Translations under genes and position numbers: made by a program
Shown here: positions 1-11,492 of the stretch, in pieces
Position numbering within the stretch: position 1 is the stretch's first letter
Layout: each line of letters starts with the position of its first letter
NCBI GenBank assembly: GCA_018466975.1
Contig: CM031554.1
Coordinates: 558,001-622,000, forward strand
DNA: 64,000 bases
Source of the DNA: Sparassis latifolia
Taxonomy: Eukaryota; Basidiomycota; Agaricomycetes; Polyporales; Sparassidaceae
Direction of reading: 5' to 3'
The notes under the pieces: generated by a model
Database searches by the model: none
The model's input: the letters and a program-made list of their open reading frames with translations, nothing else
Told to the model about the DNA's origin: nothing

Positions 1-1096
1 CGTATATGAACCAATTCAACTCCGCTTCGAGGACCAAAAAAAGCTTACTATTCATCAGCTGCTGCTCTTCCAAGGCGATAGAAAACCTAGGGTTGTCTCG
101 TTCCAAATGCAGGGCGAGAATGTGGAAGCGAGCACAACGGTCGTGACATTCGATGGCGATAGGACCCTTGTCGTGTTGCAAGGTGAAATCATTCCTGACG
201 GCACGGGAGCGGTCACGTATGAAATCGTGGGTTTCCGCAAAACCGCCCCTCATAAGCAAATCATGGAAAAGATAGTCCAGCGTTGTCTGAAATGTATGTT
301 TAGCAGGTATGACGCTGTACACTCTATTGTTGACGCGCCTTGAGTACCGGAGGAGGTCGGATGTCAGAGGGAATAGACTTGTCGCCGGCGCCACGTTCGT
401 AAATCTTCACAGCACGCTTGTGATCTACACGTTTCGTGCCAGGAACCTGTAATTAAACCAGAAAAGGGCTTCTCGCGTGTCTCAACGATGAACAGATGAG
501 GGAACATACCACTTCCCATCTGTCCAGATTATTTTCGCGTTCACGGCGATACCTCTCGAATCTAGGACACATATCCATGCACGTTCCAACAATGGTGATG
601 GCTTCATCCAAACGTTTCGAGACTGTCGGGTCATCCATCTTGCCCTCAGCAATTGCTCTATTGCGTTCGGAATCGCGTGCTTTCACGAGCTGAAAGAAAA
701 TAAGCTGCTCCATGTCACACGATTGAACCAGTAGCGTACTTCTTGGTAGAATCTCTCGCGCTCTTCCAGAGTCTGTGGCTCATGGGTACGGTGCTCCTCG
801 TCGTCCAATTCGTCCTCGCCACTCCGATCGTCGTCAGTAATATCGGCTGCATCCTCATGGATGGCAGTATTTGCGCTGGGAGGAGTAGGCGTCCGCCCGG
901 GACGGTTTCCTCTGCCTGCGCCACGGGCTTTCCGATGGCCACCCCGCTCCCACCTTTCACCGTTGCTGCTATGGCTGCCACTGCCGGACGGTTCTCCGGC
1001 AACCCACTTCCGGTTCTTGGATTGACTGCGAGATCCACCTGAAGCACCATTGATGCGTAGACCGCGAGTTCGAGGATGCGACGAGGCGTCCATCAT
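1..1096 (-). CDS. SAC3: SAC3/GANP-family mRNA export factor (3' part beyond window)
   Basis: Sac3 is the scaffold of the TREX-2 complex, which links transcription to mRNA export at the nuclear pore. Exons read on the minus strand: 1096-740, 689-510, 446-339, 286-49, with an intron then running off the left edge. Exon 1 is a low-complexity Gly/Arg/Ser-rich head ending in an acidic stretch. Exon 2 holds the family signature GTCMDMCPRFERYRRE, followed by the SDIRPPPVL block in exon 3. Exon 4 has TLDYLFHDLL, RNDFTLQ and ECHDRCARFHILAL, all typical of the SAC3/GANP helical domain. Phases agree at every junction. The third intron appears to start with GC (AAG then GCGCGT), because no GT donor keeps frame. 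The start at 1096 is the first of two adjacent ATGs and is the most upstream in frame. The family is secure; the C-terminal half is not in the window. Confidence 0.9.
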
Positions 1097-1302
1097 GGTA
1101 GTAAGTCAGAATTCGTTAGCGACCGATGCACCGGGGTCGCGAGACTGGGCGATAGAGGTTTCGGAGGGCGTTGCAAGAGTACGTCGCGTGATCGCGAATG
1201 TGTTCGCCGTCGTGAATGTAAGGGAGAAGAGGAAAGTGGTGCTTTGTGGCCTCAACACGCCGCTTCGTTTGATTCTAAATTAGGTAACCAGTCGGGTCTA
1301 AA

Positions 1303-1387
1303 TCTGATATGGTTTAACGGCTAACATTGCCGCCTTTCATTCTTAAATACATCGCGGTGGCTCCGGGTTCGATTCCCCGTATCGGAG
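1303..1387 (+). tRNA. tRNA-Glu (UUC) with a 13-nt intron
   Basis: The 5' acceptor strand TCTGATA (1303-1309) pairs with TATCGGA (1380-1386), with one G-T wobble. The T-arm has the usual GGTTCGATTCC loop. The anticodon loop reads CTTTCA and is then interrupted by about 13 nt (1338-1350) before the stem closes with GCGG, giving anticodon TTC. The intron sits after position 37, where eukaryotic tRNA introns belong. One mismatch in the D stem and one in the T stem are present, so an old or weakly functional copy is possible. Without the intron the length is 72 nt. Confidence 0.75.
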
Positions 1388-1590
1388 TTTTGTCCCCTTC
1401 TTGGAGGGCCCGTCGGCCCTCGGGGCATCCTATTCGTCCACAGTCATGGGTAGACTTTCCAGTCGCTACGATGCAACCGTAAACACGCTGCACGCGAGTT
1501 TGTGGGCGGGAGAAAGAATGGTGTAAGTCGATACGGTGGCAGGTATGTATGTTTTCCCCCTATAAGTATTTGCTGTCTGGAATCAGACTA

Positions 1591-2238
1591 CAGTCGTTTG
1601 CATATGAAACTGCGTTTCCAAAAGTTGTTTGTTGTAGCCAAACAGTGTGACAAACCCTAACCCGTTTCAAGACCCAGTGCACCACGACGTCCCCCCACAA
1701 TATTGATTGCATACTCTCCCAATTGCAGGCTTCTTAGGTTGCCAGTAGAAGCTCATTCCGTTGGCTTCCTTTGATACCTGTTTGTGACTAAGTGCCGATC
1801 TATGGAGTGTGGGTGGCATGTGAAACATTGATTTCACAATAGATGAAAAGCTGCACCCGGAGCTCATCAAGATAGAGGCATGGATTTGCTGCAAGAAGAG
1901 ACCAGATATAATTCACATCATTGGTATCTAAAATTTGTACTGCCCCCCGGGGACGTGCGAATGGGTTCTCGATGACACCATAGTCGCGGTGTAGTCGGAG
2001 GACCTCATTTGACAGTGTGTGGGGAACAGTGAGCGAGAGTTGCAATTTCCACTATGGTTTTGGTGCTTTGCCATGACACCATGAGTTCCCGCAGCTCAGG
2101 AGAGGTGTGCGGTGCCATGATGGATGTAGTCCTGGCAGTGGGGAATTTTAATATTTTTAGTGTGACATAGTGTGACTATTTGGCTACAACAAACAACTTT
2201 TACAGAAGCGGAAACGCAGTTTTATATGCAAACGACTG
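1591..2238. mobile_element. Decayed Tc1/mariner-like DNA transposon (648 bp) with long terminal inverted repeats
   Basis: The ends begin CAGTCGTTTGCATAT and match in inverted orientation, with TA dinucleotides flanking both sides (1589-1590 and 2239-2240), as expected for a TA target-site duplication. The similarity continues inward: both ends share the inverted blocks AACTGCGTTTCC and AAAGTTGTTTGTTGTAGCC, so each arm is roughly 75 bp or more. Between them a minus-strand transposase remnant is present (separate entry). The DDE catalytic part is missing, so the element is internally deleted and non-autonomous. Confidence 0.85.
1667..2120 (-). pseudogene. Tc1/mariner (IS630-type) transposase N-terminal fragment, broken
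   Basis: Read on the minus strand from about 2120, the first frame gives SPELRELMVSWQSTKTI, a helix-turn-helix start like fungal Tc1/mariner transposases. It shifts frame around position 2005 into NEVLRLHRDYGVIENPF and then NYIWSLLAANPCLYLDEL, which is the usual linker before the catalytic core. A further frame change near 1880 and stops end the similarity. No DDE/D catalytic region follows within the inverted repeats. It is therefore a dead relic. Assignment rests on family knowledge of fungal transposases, not on a search. Confidence 0.75.
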
Positions 2239-2353
2239 TAAGTCATGGGTATGCAATGCAATACGATCTCATTTAAAATTCAAAACCAAAGTATACAGTT
2301 CACGCTGAGCTAGCGGTAGTGTAAATGTTAAAAATCTCATCCAAACGTATTGC

Positions 2354-4414
2354 TTACCCGAAACCCAGTATAAGTCCGACTAGATCTCGCCAACTTCGTC
2401 GTACAATCACTCTGATACCTCCACTATACTCATCTGCGAGCCACTCCACGAACCGTGCATCTAATGCACTGAACGGGCCCAACTCGAACGACATAACATC
2501 CTTCGGCGTCAGAAGCACCGAGCTCACTGTGCTGAGCCCCTCGGAGCGGGACTGTGACCGTCGCGGCAACAAATCGGCCAACCGTACGAGCATCACCGTC
2601 GTATGGCTGTGGAACGTCTGGAGGAGCGCGAGCGTCGTCAAGACCCGCCGATCCCTCCTAGCTTCGTCCACCTCGTCAACGCCGACCGTTGCTTGATCCT
2701 TGGCACGAGCACTGGAGCTCGGGACGCGGCTGGGGTCTGCACCGTTACTGACAGAGGGATCGCCCTTGTTACCAGTCAGCGTCCAGATAGACATCCCGCT
2801 TGTCCGCTTTAGCGGACGAGAGCGTGCAGACGACGTTGTCGCATCGGGGGCAGGACGGCCTTCGATCCCCATTCCGACGCTCCGCACGTATGGGTGAGAG
2901 CGCAGAGCAACGTCATCGTTCCCCTCCAGTCGGATGCTCCCCCAATTCTCCGATCGTCCATTGATGGATGAGTACGTCGCCACCGGCGTACCGCGCCATG
3001 AGCCCATCCAGAGGCCCGCACACATGACGCATACATCTTCGTATACGCGCCAGATATCTGTCCACGATGAGCTGGTGCTGGTGCGGGACTTGATGCTCGC
3101 GCCCGTGGCATCGCAGCAGACGTCGTTGCAGTCTCCCGAGTCCAGCTGCAATAACCGATCGAGCTCAGTCCACTGAAGCACGATTCAGCTGTGTCCACAA
3201 AGTCAACATGGATCATGGGACACACCAGCTTCACGTCGCTCCATGTGAACCGCACGACTGATAGTCGATATGATGGTCCACGACCGTTTGACGGCTCCGT
3301 TAATTTAGGGACATAAAATGTGGGGCGTGTGTTTGGAGTCGACGTCCGCAGGTCAATTACCAGGTCGTAATAAGCCGGCTTCTCAAGGAACAGTGCGTCG
3401 GTCGTGCAGGCAATCCATCCCCGTCCCGTCTTGCTCTCAACATCCAGCTTGTCTAGGTCGTTGAGGGTGACCACGCCGAGGACCTTCACTCCCTCCTTGC
3501 ACTTACCCTTCAACCTTCCCTCGGGAACGTCTTCATCCGAGTATCCGCTCACACCCCCATCCTTCTGGTCTTCGTAGCATATATCAGCCGCGATCTGGCA
3601 CAAGATACATGCAGCCTCAACGGGGGGTAGTGTGTAAATGAGAATGCGCCGACGCCCAAGGACGTGCTTGTAAAGCGTGAGGCAGGACGGGCCGAGAATG
3701 CGCAGTATATGTGCGAGGTGCATTGTTGGGTTCATGTATGATGCGTCGCTGTCCAGCTCCAAGGTCCAACCATTCCAATCTCCTGCACCGCCAAGGTCCG
3801 CTCGATGCACCTGCCGTTCTGCGAAAAATGCTCGTGCGGGGTCCCAATAGCTGTCCACCGGGACTAAGATGTCTCTGTCCCCTAGTGACGAGTAAATGGT
3901 ATGCACGAGTGCCTTCAATGCCGGGACATGCCGCCAAGGGCGGGGACGTGTCGACCTCGCAAGTAAGATGCCTAGCGATGAAAGGCGGAATCCCCGATGG
4001 CCGTGCTCTGATGTCTGCCGGCGCTGGAAGACGCATACCCCAGCATGGTCGTCTTTCGTAAAGTATCTGGGCATCCGGAGAGATAAAGCGCACGTTCAAT
4101 AATGGTGGGATGGAGCACGTACACTACATCCCGCTCCATGAGGTGCAGACCGCTGGGTAGACAGCTAAATTCTACATGGGTCAAGTCCAAGTCTTGCATG
4201 CGATATAAGTCATAGCTGCGACGGAACGACTGACGGGATGAACGCACCATCGCTTGCTTTCAGAGACCAGTCAATTATATTTCCCTGTGTCGGATGGAAG
4301 GCGGCATGGAATATGGCAACTGACCGGACGCGTGAAGAACGTCCCATTGCATAGAACGTCTCAACACTCACTGATGTCCTGAGGTACCTTCCCGGATGAA
4401 TCCGATGACTGCAT
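2354..4414 (-). CDS. DENND11/LCHN-like protein (DUF2347/DUF4484)
   Basis: Five exons on the minus strand: 4414-4372, 4319-4248, 4192-4123, 4066-3226, 3172-2354, giving 614 aa in perfect phase. The N-terminus has AIFHAAFHPTQGNIIDWSL and VEFSCLPSGLH, then YFTKDDHAGVCVFQRR, the opening blocks of the LCHN (DENN-like) family. The middle contains ILGPSCLTLYKHVLGRRRI and a tract ending DLVIDLRTS. The C-terminal 270 aa hold WTDIWRVYEDVCVMCAGLW, Ser/Arg-rich linkers and a hydrophobic end GLILGFG, as in DUF4484. DENN-type proteins act on Rab GTPases and membrane traffic; for this branch the exact target is not established. It diverges from the prefoldin gene across a 423-bp intergenic region. Confidence 0.85.
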
Positions 4415-4837
4415 GGTCTCAAACTGGTATTACTGGATCCTAAGACCCTCTAAGTACCAAGGCAGTGTATAAAGGTCTGCAGGCAGCAGCTACGCGTTCG
4501 ATCACAATTGAAACGCAGCACTTGTAGAAGTTGAGGAAGATAACTCGTTGCTAGACGACCTGAATTAGTAGGGTAAAGACGAGCAGGGATTGCAGAAGTC
4601 GCTGCCGCAGCCACCTAGCAAGACCGAGAAGGGGGGTAATTGTCGACCACCACCAGGCACCGTTGAGACCGTCGAGGTAAGGGAATTCACGTCCTCCCGA
4701 AGCTGTGCATGTGAGCACCGTAATGGCAGGCGCCAAATGAATACGGAGGATCCGTGAGAAAAAAGTGGATAAGATAAGAGGCTAACCATGTAGATTATCA
4801 CTGGCAGTAAGCTTGTACTTGCTCACCGTTTACGAGC
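4415..4837. promoter_or_regulatory. Divergent intergenic region, DENND11-like / prefoldin 5
   Basis: This 423-bp gap separates two genes transcribed away from each other, so it must hold both core promoters. A TATA-like GTATAAA occurs at about 4467-4473. No credible coding segment was found; short ORFs here lack family similarity. The start codon context of the prefoldin gene is GAGCATGG. Confidence 0.5.
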
Positions 4838-5459
4838 ATGGCGTCTGCTCAGGCTCAACAGATCAATGTTGCGGATTTGGATTTACCTCAGCTGGCGGAG
4901 GTTCGGAAGCAACTTGAAGAGGTCTGTGATTGTGTTTGATTCCCGGCCGTCGATGCTCATATCGCCTTGGGACAGGAACTTAATTTGCTCTCCAATTCCT
5001 TCACGCAGCTGAGGCAGGCTCAGGCCAAATTCAAGGCCTGTATTGAGAACGTCCGTCAAGTGAGCCCCAAGAACAAGGGTCCGTATGATGGTTTGTGTTA
5101 TGATGACTTGGTTGACCCATCTTCCGTACAGACAAGACGGTGCTGGTACCATTGACGAATTCGCTTTATGTCCCTGGCAAACTTTGCGACCTCGAGAACG
5201 TCATTGTAGACATCGGAACTGGTTACTATGTGAAGAAGGTAAGCTAATTGCCCTGCACAGTGTTGACGTGCGATTCATATTCTACTAGTCGCGTGCACAG
5301 GCTTGGAAGCACTATGAATCGAAGGTGAACTACATTCAAACGAATCTTGAGTCCCTGCAAGAAACAATACAGAAGAAGCAGGACAACGTGAATTTTTTGC
5401 TCAACATCATGCAATCCAAACTGCAGGCACAAGCGTCGGGAAAGGACTCGTCGAAGTAA
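4838..5459 (+). CDS. PFD5: Prefoldin subunit 5 (GIM5 orthologue)
   Basis: Four exons: 4838-4921, 4976-5078, 5132-5238, 5289-5459, giving 154 aa with phases in agreement. This is the usual length of alpha-class prefoldin subunits. The N-terminal helix has [16 protein letters not shown] and LTQ-like heptads. The central beta hairpin reads [15 protein letters not shown] and [13 protein letters not shown], which is diagnostic. A second coiled coil (residues about 110-145) follows and a short Ser/Lys tail ends the protein. Prefoldin is the cytosolic hexameric co-chaperone that delivers unfolded actin and tubulin to the CCT chaperonin. It converges on the PIN-domain gene. Confidence 0.95.
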
Positions 5460-6080
5460 ACGTGTGTTACGTCTGGAGCTCGTGGTATCCATATATTATC
5501 AGTTGTTGTATAGTGTCATTATCACTGCCAGAGGAAGACGCATGACCATTGATTCGATCTGGCCGTAGGGAAGATTAACCCAGGCCGTCATGGAGATACA
5601 AAAAGTATGATTCAACATAGGAGGACAAGAAAAAATAGACAGACAGTACAATGATAAGGGCATGCAGTGATAAAGTGAATTCGGAAGCCAGACAAAGGGC
5701 CACCTTTTAGGATCGCAGAATGGGAACGGAAGAGAGAAAGAAAAGAAAGAAATGGCCATCAGATCTTCTGTTATGCAAACCTCAGAATTCCATCTCCATA
5801 CCAGTTCAGTCCACGGTGCCACCTGACATCCTGATCGAAGCAGATCTCGTCCATGGCTCTCCTTCAGAACCATCAGCGTGCACAGCGCAAGGCTCAGCGG
5901 ACCGGGGAAGAGGGCGGCCAAATCCATCCACCTGCGTGCATGCAGGGACAGATGGAAACCTCTACGTTGGGTCCGTGGTTTTATCTAAACCTGCGGTCTG
6001 CTGGATCTGTCAAAGACGATCCCAAGGGCATGACACATTGTGACTCACTGGAGGAAGCGCTAATTGGCACGCCACAGCTC
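5460..6080. other. Convergent 3' intergenic region
   Basis: About 620 bp lie between the stop of prefoldin 5 and the stop of the minus-strand PIN gene. The stretch contains A/G-rich runs near 5700-5760 and otherwise no conserved coding signal. The 142-aa minus-strand ORF here has no recognisable family and poor coding character. It probably holds the 3' UTRs and terminators of both neighbours. Confidence 0.5.
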
Positions 6081-7270
6081 CTATGAATCAGGCTCGAGTT
6101 TCTCGCCTCTGGCAAGAACACGGACAACACGGCTGGGCTGCGCGACCATCTCCATCATGGCCATCACGGCTGGCGGACGCTCCACCAAGCCAGAGCTGGA
6201 TGGCGGCCTGGCAGCAGTGCATTGAGCAACTCGCTCGTTTCCGTTCCTGTTGTACGAGTTTCGCCGACCGCGCCCACCTCCCCCAACAGCAAAGCCACCA
6301 CGCTTCCCACGCTCTTCCTCCGCAGAGCGTCTCTGGTGCTCCCCGGAACGCCGTACATTGGTGGGGTCCTTCGCAGCCCCATTAGCCGGTGTCGGGGTAG
6401 AACCCGGAGGAGAAAAGACATCGAGAAGCTCGATTCCGGCCTTCTTCGCCCAAGCAGAAACAAGGGCTCCAGAAGACCGCGGTTCATACCTGTTCATCTG
6501 GGGCGCCGGGAGGGGTACAGGAGAAGCGGACGCCAGAGGTGTAGGCGCCACGTCATGTTGGTGCTCAGAAGATTGAGAGAGCACTGCTAGCACAACGTGA
6601 GGTTTGGCTCCACCCGGTGCAACCTCGTCCGAAGCGTGTTCAACTTCCCAGCGCGCACAGCAGATCGTCCGGCGAACCCACTCGGGCGAACCAGTCGCAT
6701 TGACATTAAGTGGCTGGTCGTGGAACATGCTGTCCCAGAGGACGAACGCATCGTCCCGCTGAACGCGAATACGAGGGTTGGTGCCGACTTGAGCCTCAAG
6801 GATGCGCGATGCGGCGCGTGCACGCTGCGCAAGCGTGCTCGTGCCCTTCTTGAGTAGGTCAAGGGTATTCAATGCTGTGCATAGTGTTAAGATCAGTCGG
6901 TGGCGCACTGAGGGTACGCACCTTCCAGGGGCACGATTACCACCTCCTCTCTCCACTCTCTGCACCATTTCTTCAATTGCGGCAGCGCATGCACCAACAC
7001 ACTAGCATCCACCACTACCACATCCGCATCCTTGTGTCCGTCCCGTCGTCTCACCTTGTCCTCACCACCGTCTGCATCCGTGGCCTCGCCATCCTTCCCC
7101 TTCGGACCCTTCGGGGTAGGGGCATTACGAGTGCGCTTGTCCGGATGCACACCATCGTGGTTGCGGCGATGGTCCCTCCAGTTCGCCGCCCCTGGCCCAG
7201 TGTTCGTTACTGTCTTCTCGAGTTGCTCGACCTGGTGGTTCAGGAATGCAGCGCCGAGCGCGCGAGACAT
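6081..7270 (-). CDS. PIN-domain protein (SMG5/6-type nuclease fold)
   Basis: Two exons, 7270-6922 and 6874-6081, give 380 aa in frame. After about 60 polar residues a KRTRN basic patch leads to the PIN start DVVVVDASVLVHALPQLKKW, where the first Asp is the expected metal ligand. VIVPLEALNTLDLLKKG, the second conserved helix, spans the splice junction. DAFVLWDSMF follows further on. The C-terminal half is long, Gly/Arg/Pro-rich and probably disordered (for example GGFAVGGGGRGRR). PIN domains are RNA nucleases, and the layout recalls SMG5/SMG6-like fungal proteins, but catalytic competence cannot be judged without alignment. Start at 7270 is the first in-frame ATG. Confidence 0.8.
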
Positions 7271-10200
7271 AGCAAGCTTGTTGGAAGCAATGGTTGGTCC
7301 CTAGAACAGAGTGGTCACTGAGCGAGCCTTCTACACATGCGATCAGGCGTTACGCACTTTGGTACTTGCCATGATTGAGATGATGGTTGGGATTGGAGTC
7401 GGGATTTGGCCGAGCTTTCTGGGCTGACTGCGCCTCCAACATTATGTAATGGGGCAGTGGACCTACAACTTCCAGATATGGCGTTCAACGCAACCAGCTC
7501 CACAACCTACGCTTTGTTTAATACTAGCAGTTACCCGTGCCATGCCAAGGGATGTCAATGGCATTTCTCAAGGTCCTAACGTAGTCAGCAAAATTTATTT
7601 TTCTCATTTTCTCGGTTTCTTCTCACATTTGCCAGGACACTGACGCCAACTTCACGGAAAGGTTCACCACCGGGACAGTGCAACTGGTAACAACAGGATA
7701 TTTATTTGTAGTTCAATTACTGTAATACAATGCTACGGCTAAGAAATTAGAGCCACGGGAATTAAAGTGGCGCAGCTGAAGATGCCGACTGTTCGGTGAT
7801 TAAGTACAATATTATCGATGTCAAAATCACCAGAGATGCCAGGAAGAGCAGCTCGTCTGCTTCCGAGTTAAGCACAAGCTAACTTGATATCAGGCGACAA
7901 CAGCGTAAGGAGGTATAGGTACAGCGGCAGCATTCGAAGTGCTGGATGAACAGGCTTGCTTGTGTTGAGCATTGCCACGCAGCACAGGATACGTGGCGGA
8001 ATCCAACTTTCGGAACAATGCTCAGATGGTTAAAGGAGTGCGATGCACACTTATATGTGCTGGCTGACAGAAAGAATGTCCAGGGAGTGTGTTTAGTTTG
8101 TCAATCAGTACATACTGCACGATGCGTGTCATGCAATGTCACATACTCACGTTGGTAGCAGCACAGCTCAGTTTGGCTCACCTGAGGTACTCGATGTCGT
8201 GTCGGGCTCGACACCTCTTAGATTTGCAGTCCACATGATGATGTTTCAGGGCATATAGAAAGCTCTAACCCGGGGTGTTCTCTCAGAGGGAGAGACACTT
8301 CAGCATCTGTTAAAATGCAGCATTGGTGTGATGCTCCACCTCCCTAGTGCAAGCGGGCTCAGCCGGGCTATATGGAGCCCAGAAAACCTGTCGAAAAGTC
8401 GAAAGCTTATGAAAGAGCACAGGAATCAACAGATGATCATAGGAGGGAAATGACAGGAACAACAGCAGGGACTGAAACATAGACGATGGGCTCCATGATA
8501 TGTGTATCATGCCTGAATGAAGAAATAGAGCAAAGCAAAAGTACCTTACCTGTAGATACTAGAAAATGACGCTGCGTCGAGCTTGATGCTTCCTGAGCTT
8601 CGCGAGAGGCGAGGCGACGGAGACACTTTGGCACCTATGGAAATGCACAATCCGCGTTGAACCCTATTGTCCTTTCGAAAGTATGTCGCTATGCAGAGGG
8701 GCTGCATCTGAAGATAAAAAGGATGAGTCAGTCACTCGACAACTGGGATACAGCGAGACAGAGAAATTTATGAGATTGTAAGTGGGAAGAGCGCAACACT
8801 TCGGAGTTCGAGAGGTGATGCATTATACTCAGTGTAAATATAAAGAACACATATGTCTCGCTCAGATATAGTGAGCGCAATGAGACGTTGACGTGTCGTT
8901 GTAGGTTCGCTGACGCTCGATATTGAAAGTGCCAGCCAATCAGATGTTGCATTTATCTTTAAGCGGTACGGTCACGGGCAAAAATATCACTCAGTTCGAT
9001 ACATGCATGAATGGACTCGGAGATGGACTGCATCAAAGGAAACTCACCGCTGGATATTGCCCGAATACCTGAGATATCCGGCAAGTTCTGGCAGTAACGT
9101 ACATACCAGCTGCAGGAAATGTGATTTGAATGCTGTCTCCGAGAATTTAGTGCCTCTACTGGGCATCCATGCGTTTAGTCATGCTCTGGACAACTTGCTT
9201 CGACATTTGGCCAATTACAAGTGCAGAGAATTTACCGAATACTGCCAGGATATCTAGACTATTCGACGAGTATCCTACCAGCAAATTCAGGTCTGAAGTC
9301 CAGTGGTGGGTGTAAGTTTGAAAAAAAAAGTCATGCCAGGACGTGAATGTGAAGACATCCCAACACACGGGCTCCCAGATGAGATACGGTGAGTAAACTG
9401 AGCACTGTAGGGCAGCAAGCTGAAGCTGCGAAGCTGTAGACAAATGCCTTCCGGGGAGATGAGTACAGTGCGCAAGACGCGATTCATGTCATGGTTCGTT
9501 GTGGTTCGTCTGGTCGAATAGGCGGAGTAGCATGTACGGTTTCTTCTCAGAAACACGTCCTTAGATCTCATGTAACGCGATGCGTCATATGCAAAGCCTG
9601 TATGCACTGACTATCTGAGCCCATTGCCGAGGATGAGTCAACAGAACATTACCTGGAGTCCTGCTGCAAAATTTGATCACCTTTCCTGGATCGTTGTACA
9701 CAAAATGAAGACTAGATGTACATAAGAGTTCATTGTTTTCATTGTTTGGAAGAACCTCTCTGTCTGAAAGGATGAGCGCAGTGACAGTACATACTGCTAC
9801 TGGCAAATTTGCCACGTGCTCGGCTTATTGCTCGGCAGCGGCAGTTCGGTATGTGGGCAAAATATTTTATCCCCGAGAGCCTGGTGCCTGAGAGGACGAG
9901 CGGCGCTCCAAACATCTGTGGGGGCAGGTGCATTCCCGCCAATGCGGATGAAATAATTGCGACCCCGCCTGAGCCCAGATTTTCCGGACCATCGGATTTG
10001 TAACGCCATAGCGCCGGTCACGACATGGCCTTTGAGGCGGTACCTTTTCGCCTGAAACAGTCCAGAGCGGCACTTGCTCTCGCCTTGTCCTCCAGCCTCT
10101 GTTTCGGACTGCGCTGGCCGACGAGAGGCAGCTTCTCGAAAGACCTAGGTTACTCCGTGCGCAGGCACCTTGTGTGTCGGTCCAGATCGGACGGTACTTC

Positions 10201-11492
10201 CAGGGCACTTTCTTGTTCAGGAACTTGACTCAGTGGAAGAACAATCGTCGAAAGCTTTGAAGCTCGCCAATTCTAGTGATGCGCGCAAGGACAGTTCACG
10301 GGACGTTGGTGCTTGTACGTCTACTTTGAATCAGATGGAGGTTCGGACGTAATGTCGTCCAGGGCTCATGGTTGACGATCAACATAGTGCTCTAATATGG
10401 CAGCAATTGACCATTAGCGTCAGATCTTCGTGTCTCCTTCGCTGAGGTGAAAGATCATCTGACAGCTCATGCAGGACGGGCCTATTATGGAGTTCGTCTT
10501 CGAGCGTATGAATGATACATTTACCAGACTGCCTTGTGACAATATGTTCAGATGTGCCGTCGCCACAACGAGAGGTCGAGTATGCGTTCCATTCCGTTTG
10601 CACACGATTACTAGCCATGGCATGTATGCTCCGGCGCTCCTTGCAGTCCAATTCCATTCAAGCTTCAAAGCTTCAAATTCAAACCCGGATCGTTGCATCA
10701 TGATATATTGTGGTCTCGCGTGAAGGCTAGCGGTTCCTGGTGTCGATGACCCAGTCTAGAATCCTTCAACAATCAACCTCTCAGAAAGCCTTGGTCAAGA
10801 CAGTCTCCCCTGTTCGTACCGCACTGGGGCTTACTGATTACTTGTTTCGGGTGGACACGCTACTGATGACGTCATGCTACCGTTCCTAGCGCTCAGCCAC
10901 GCGGTGCCGAAGTTTTTCATCCCGCTCATTTTTCCTATAACCATCCTATTCTTTCTGATCGGAATCGAGGACCGGCATCATGCATCAATGCATCAAGCCC
11001 CGCATCTGTCATACTTGCTGCGGAGCGTGGAGGTAAGACAGAGATGCGGGGTTCAGAGCCATCTGAGTCAAACAGCAGCTGGGATCCAGGGCACTGTGCA
11101 AGCCTTGCTTCGTGTGCGGGTCTCATCTTTTGCTCATCTCGAGCTACAGTTAGTTGCTCCAGCGTTCAATATTGACCGGCCGAAGCCTGGACACACCTCA
11201 CCCGGTTCTCCGGTCCGGTCCGGACCATAGTCGCGGGAGAGCGCTTTCGCGGGCTCCGACTGACTACGCGAGTCTACCCACATGCACAGTGTGCCGCAGA
11301 GCGGTCGAGGATGTCCACCGCCGTCTGGATGATTAAGTGATGTCACACATACTCCCAGATCCCGTGTGACCGCTGCCGATGGGCCTTCGTATAAGAGTCC
11401 ACCCCACACATCGTCGGCTTCCCATTCACTTCCTCCCTCAATTTCAGTACCTCCCCAGTCACATACTCTAATCCCCGCACCTCGTCCGCATC
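7271..11492. other. 4.2 kb without a recognisable gene
   Basis: Only short ORFs occur, with no family signature and no paired splice sites that build longer proteins. A possible run of coding-like sequence on the minus strand near 9870-10210 (VPWKYRPIWTDT) could not be assigned. The right end (11150-11490) should include the sugar-transporter promoter. It contains a CGG/CCG-rich patch at about 11200-11230 with repeated CCGGTC units, possible sites for Zn2Cys6 regulators. The rest looks like decayed intergenic sequence. Confidence 0.45.

Noticed and set aside
5499..5927. 142-aa minus-strand ORF in the convergent gap
   Set aside because: Pyrimidine-rich antisense of an A/G-rich 3' region; no family blocks and no splice context.
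10874..11230. 118-aa ORF with a hydrophobic N-terminus
   Set aside because: Signal-like start but no further conserved features; upstream of the transporter and probably fortuitous.
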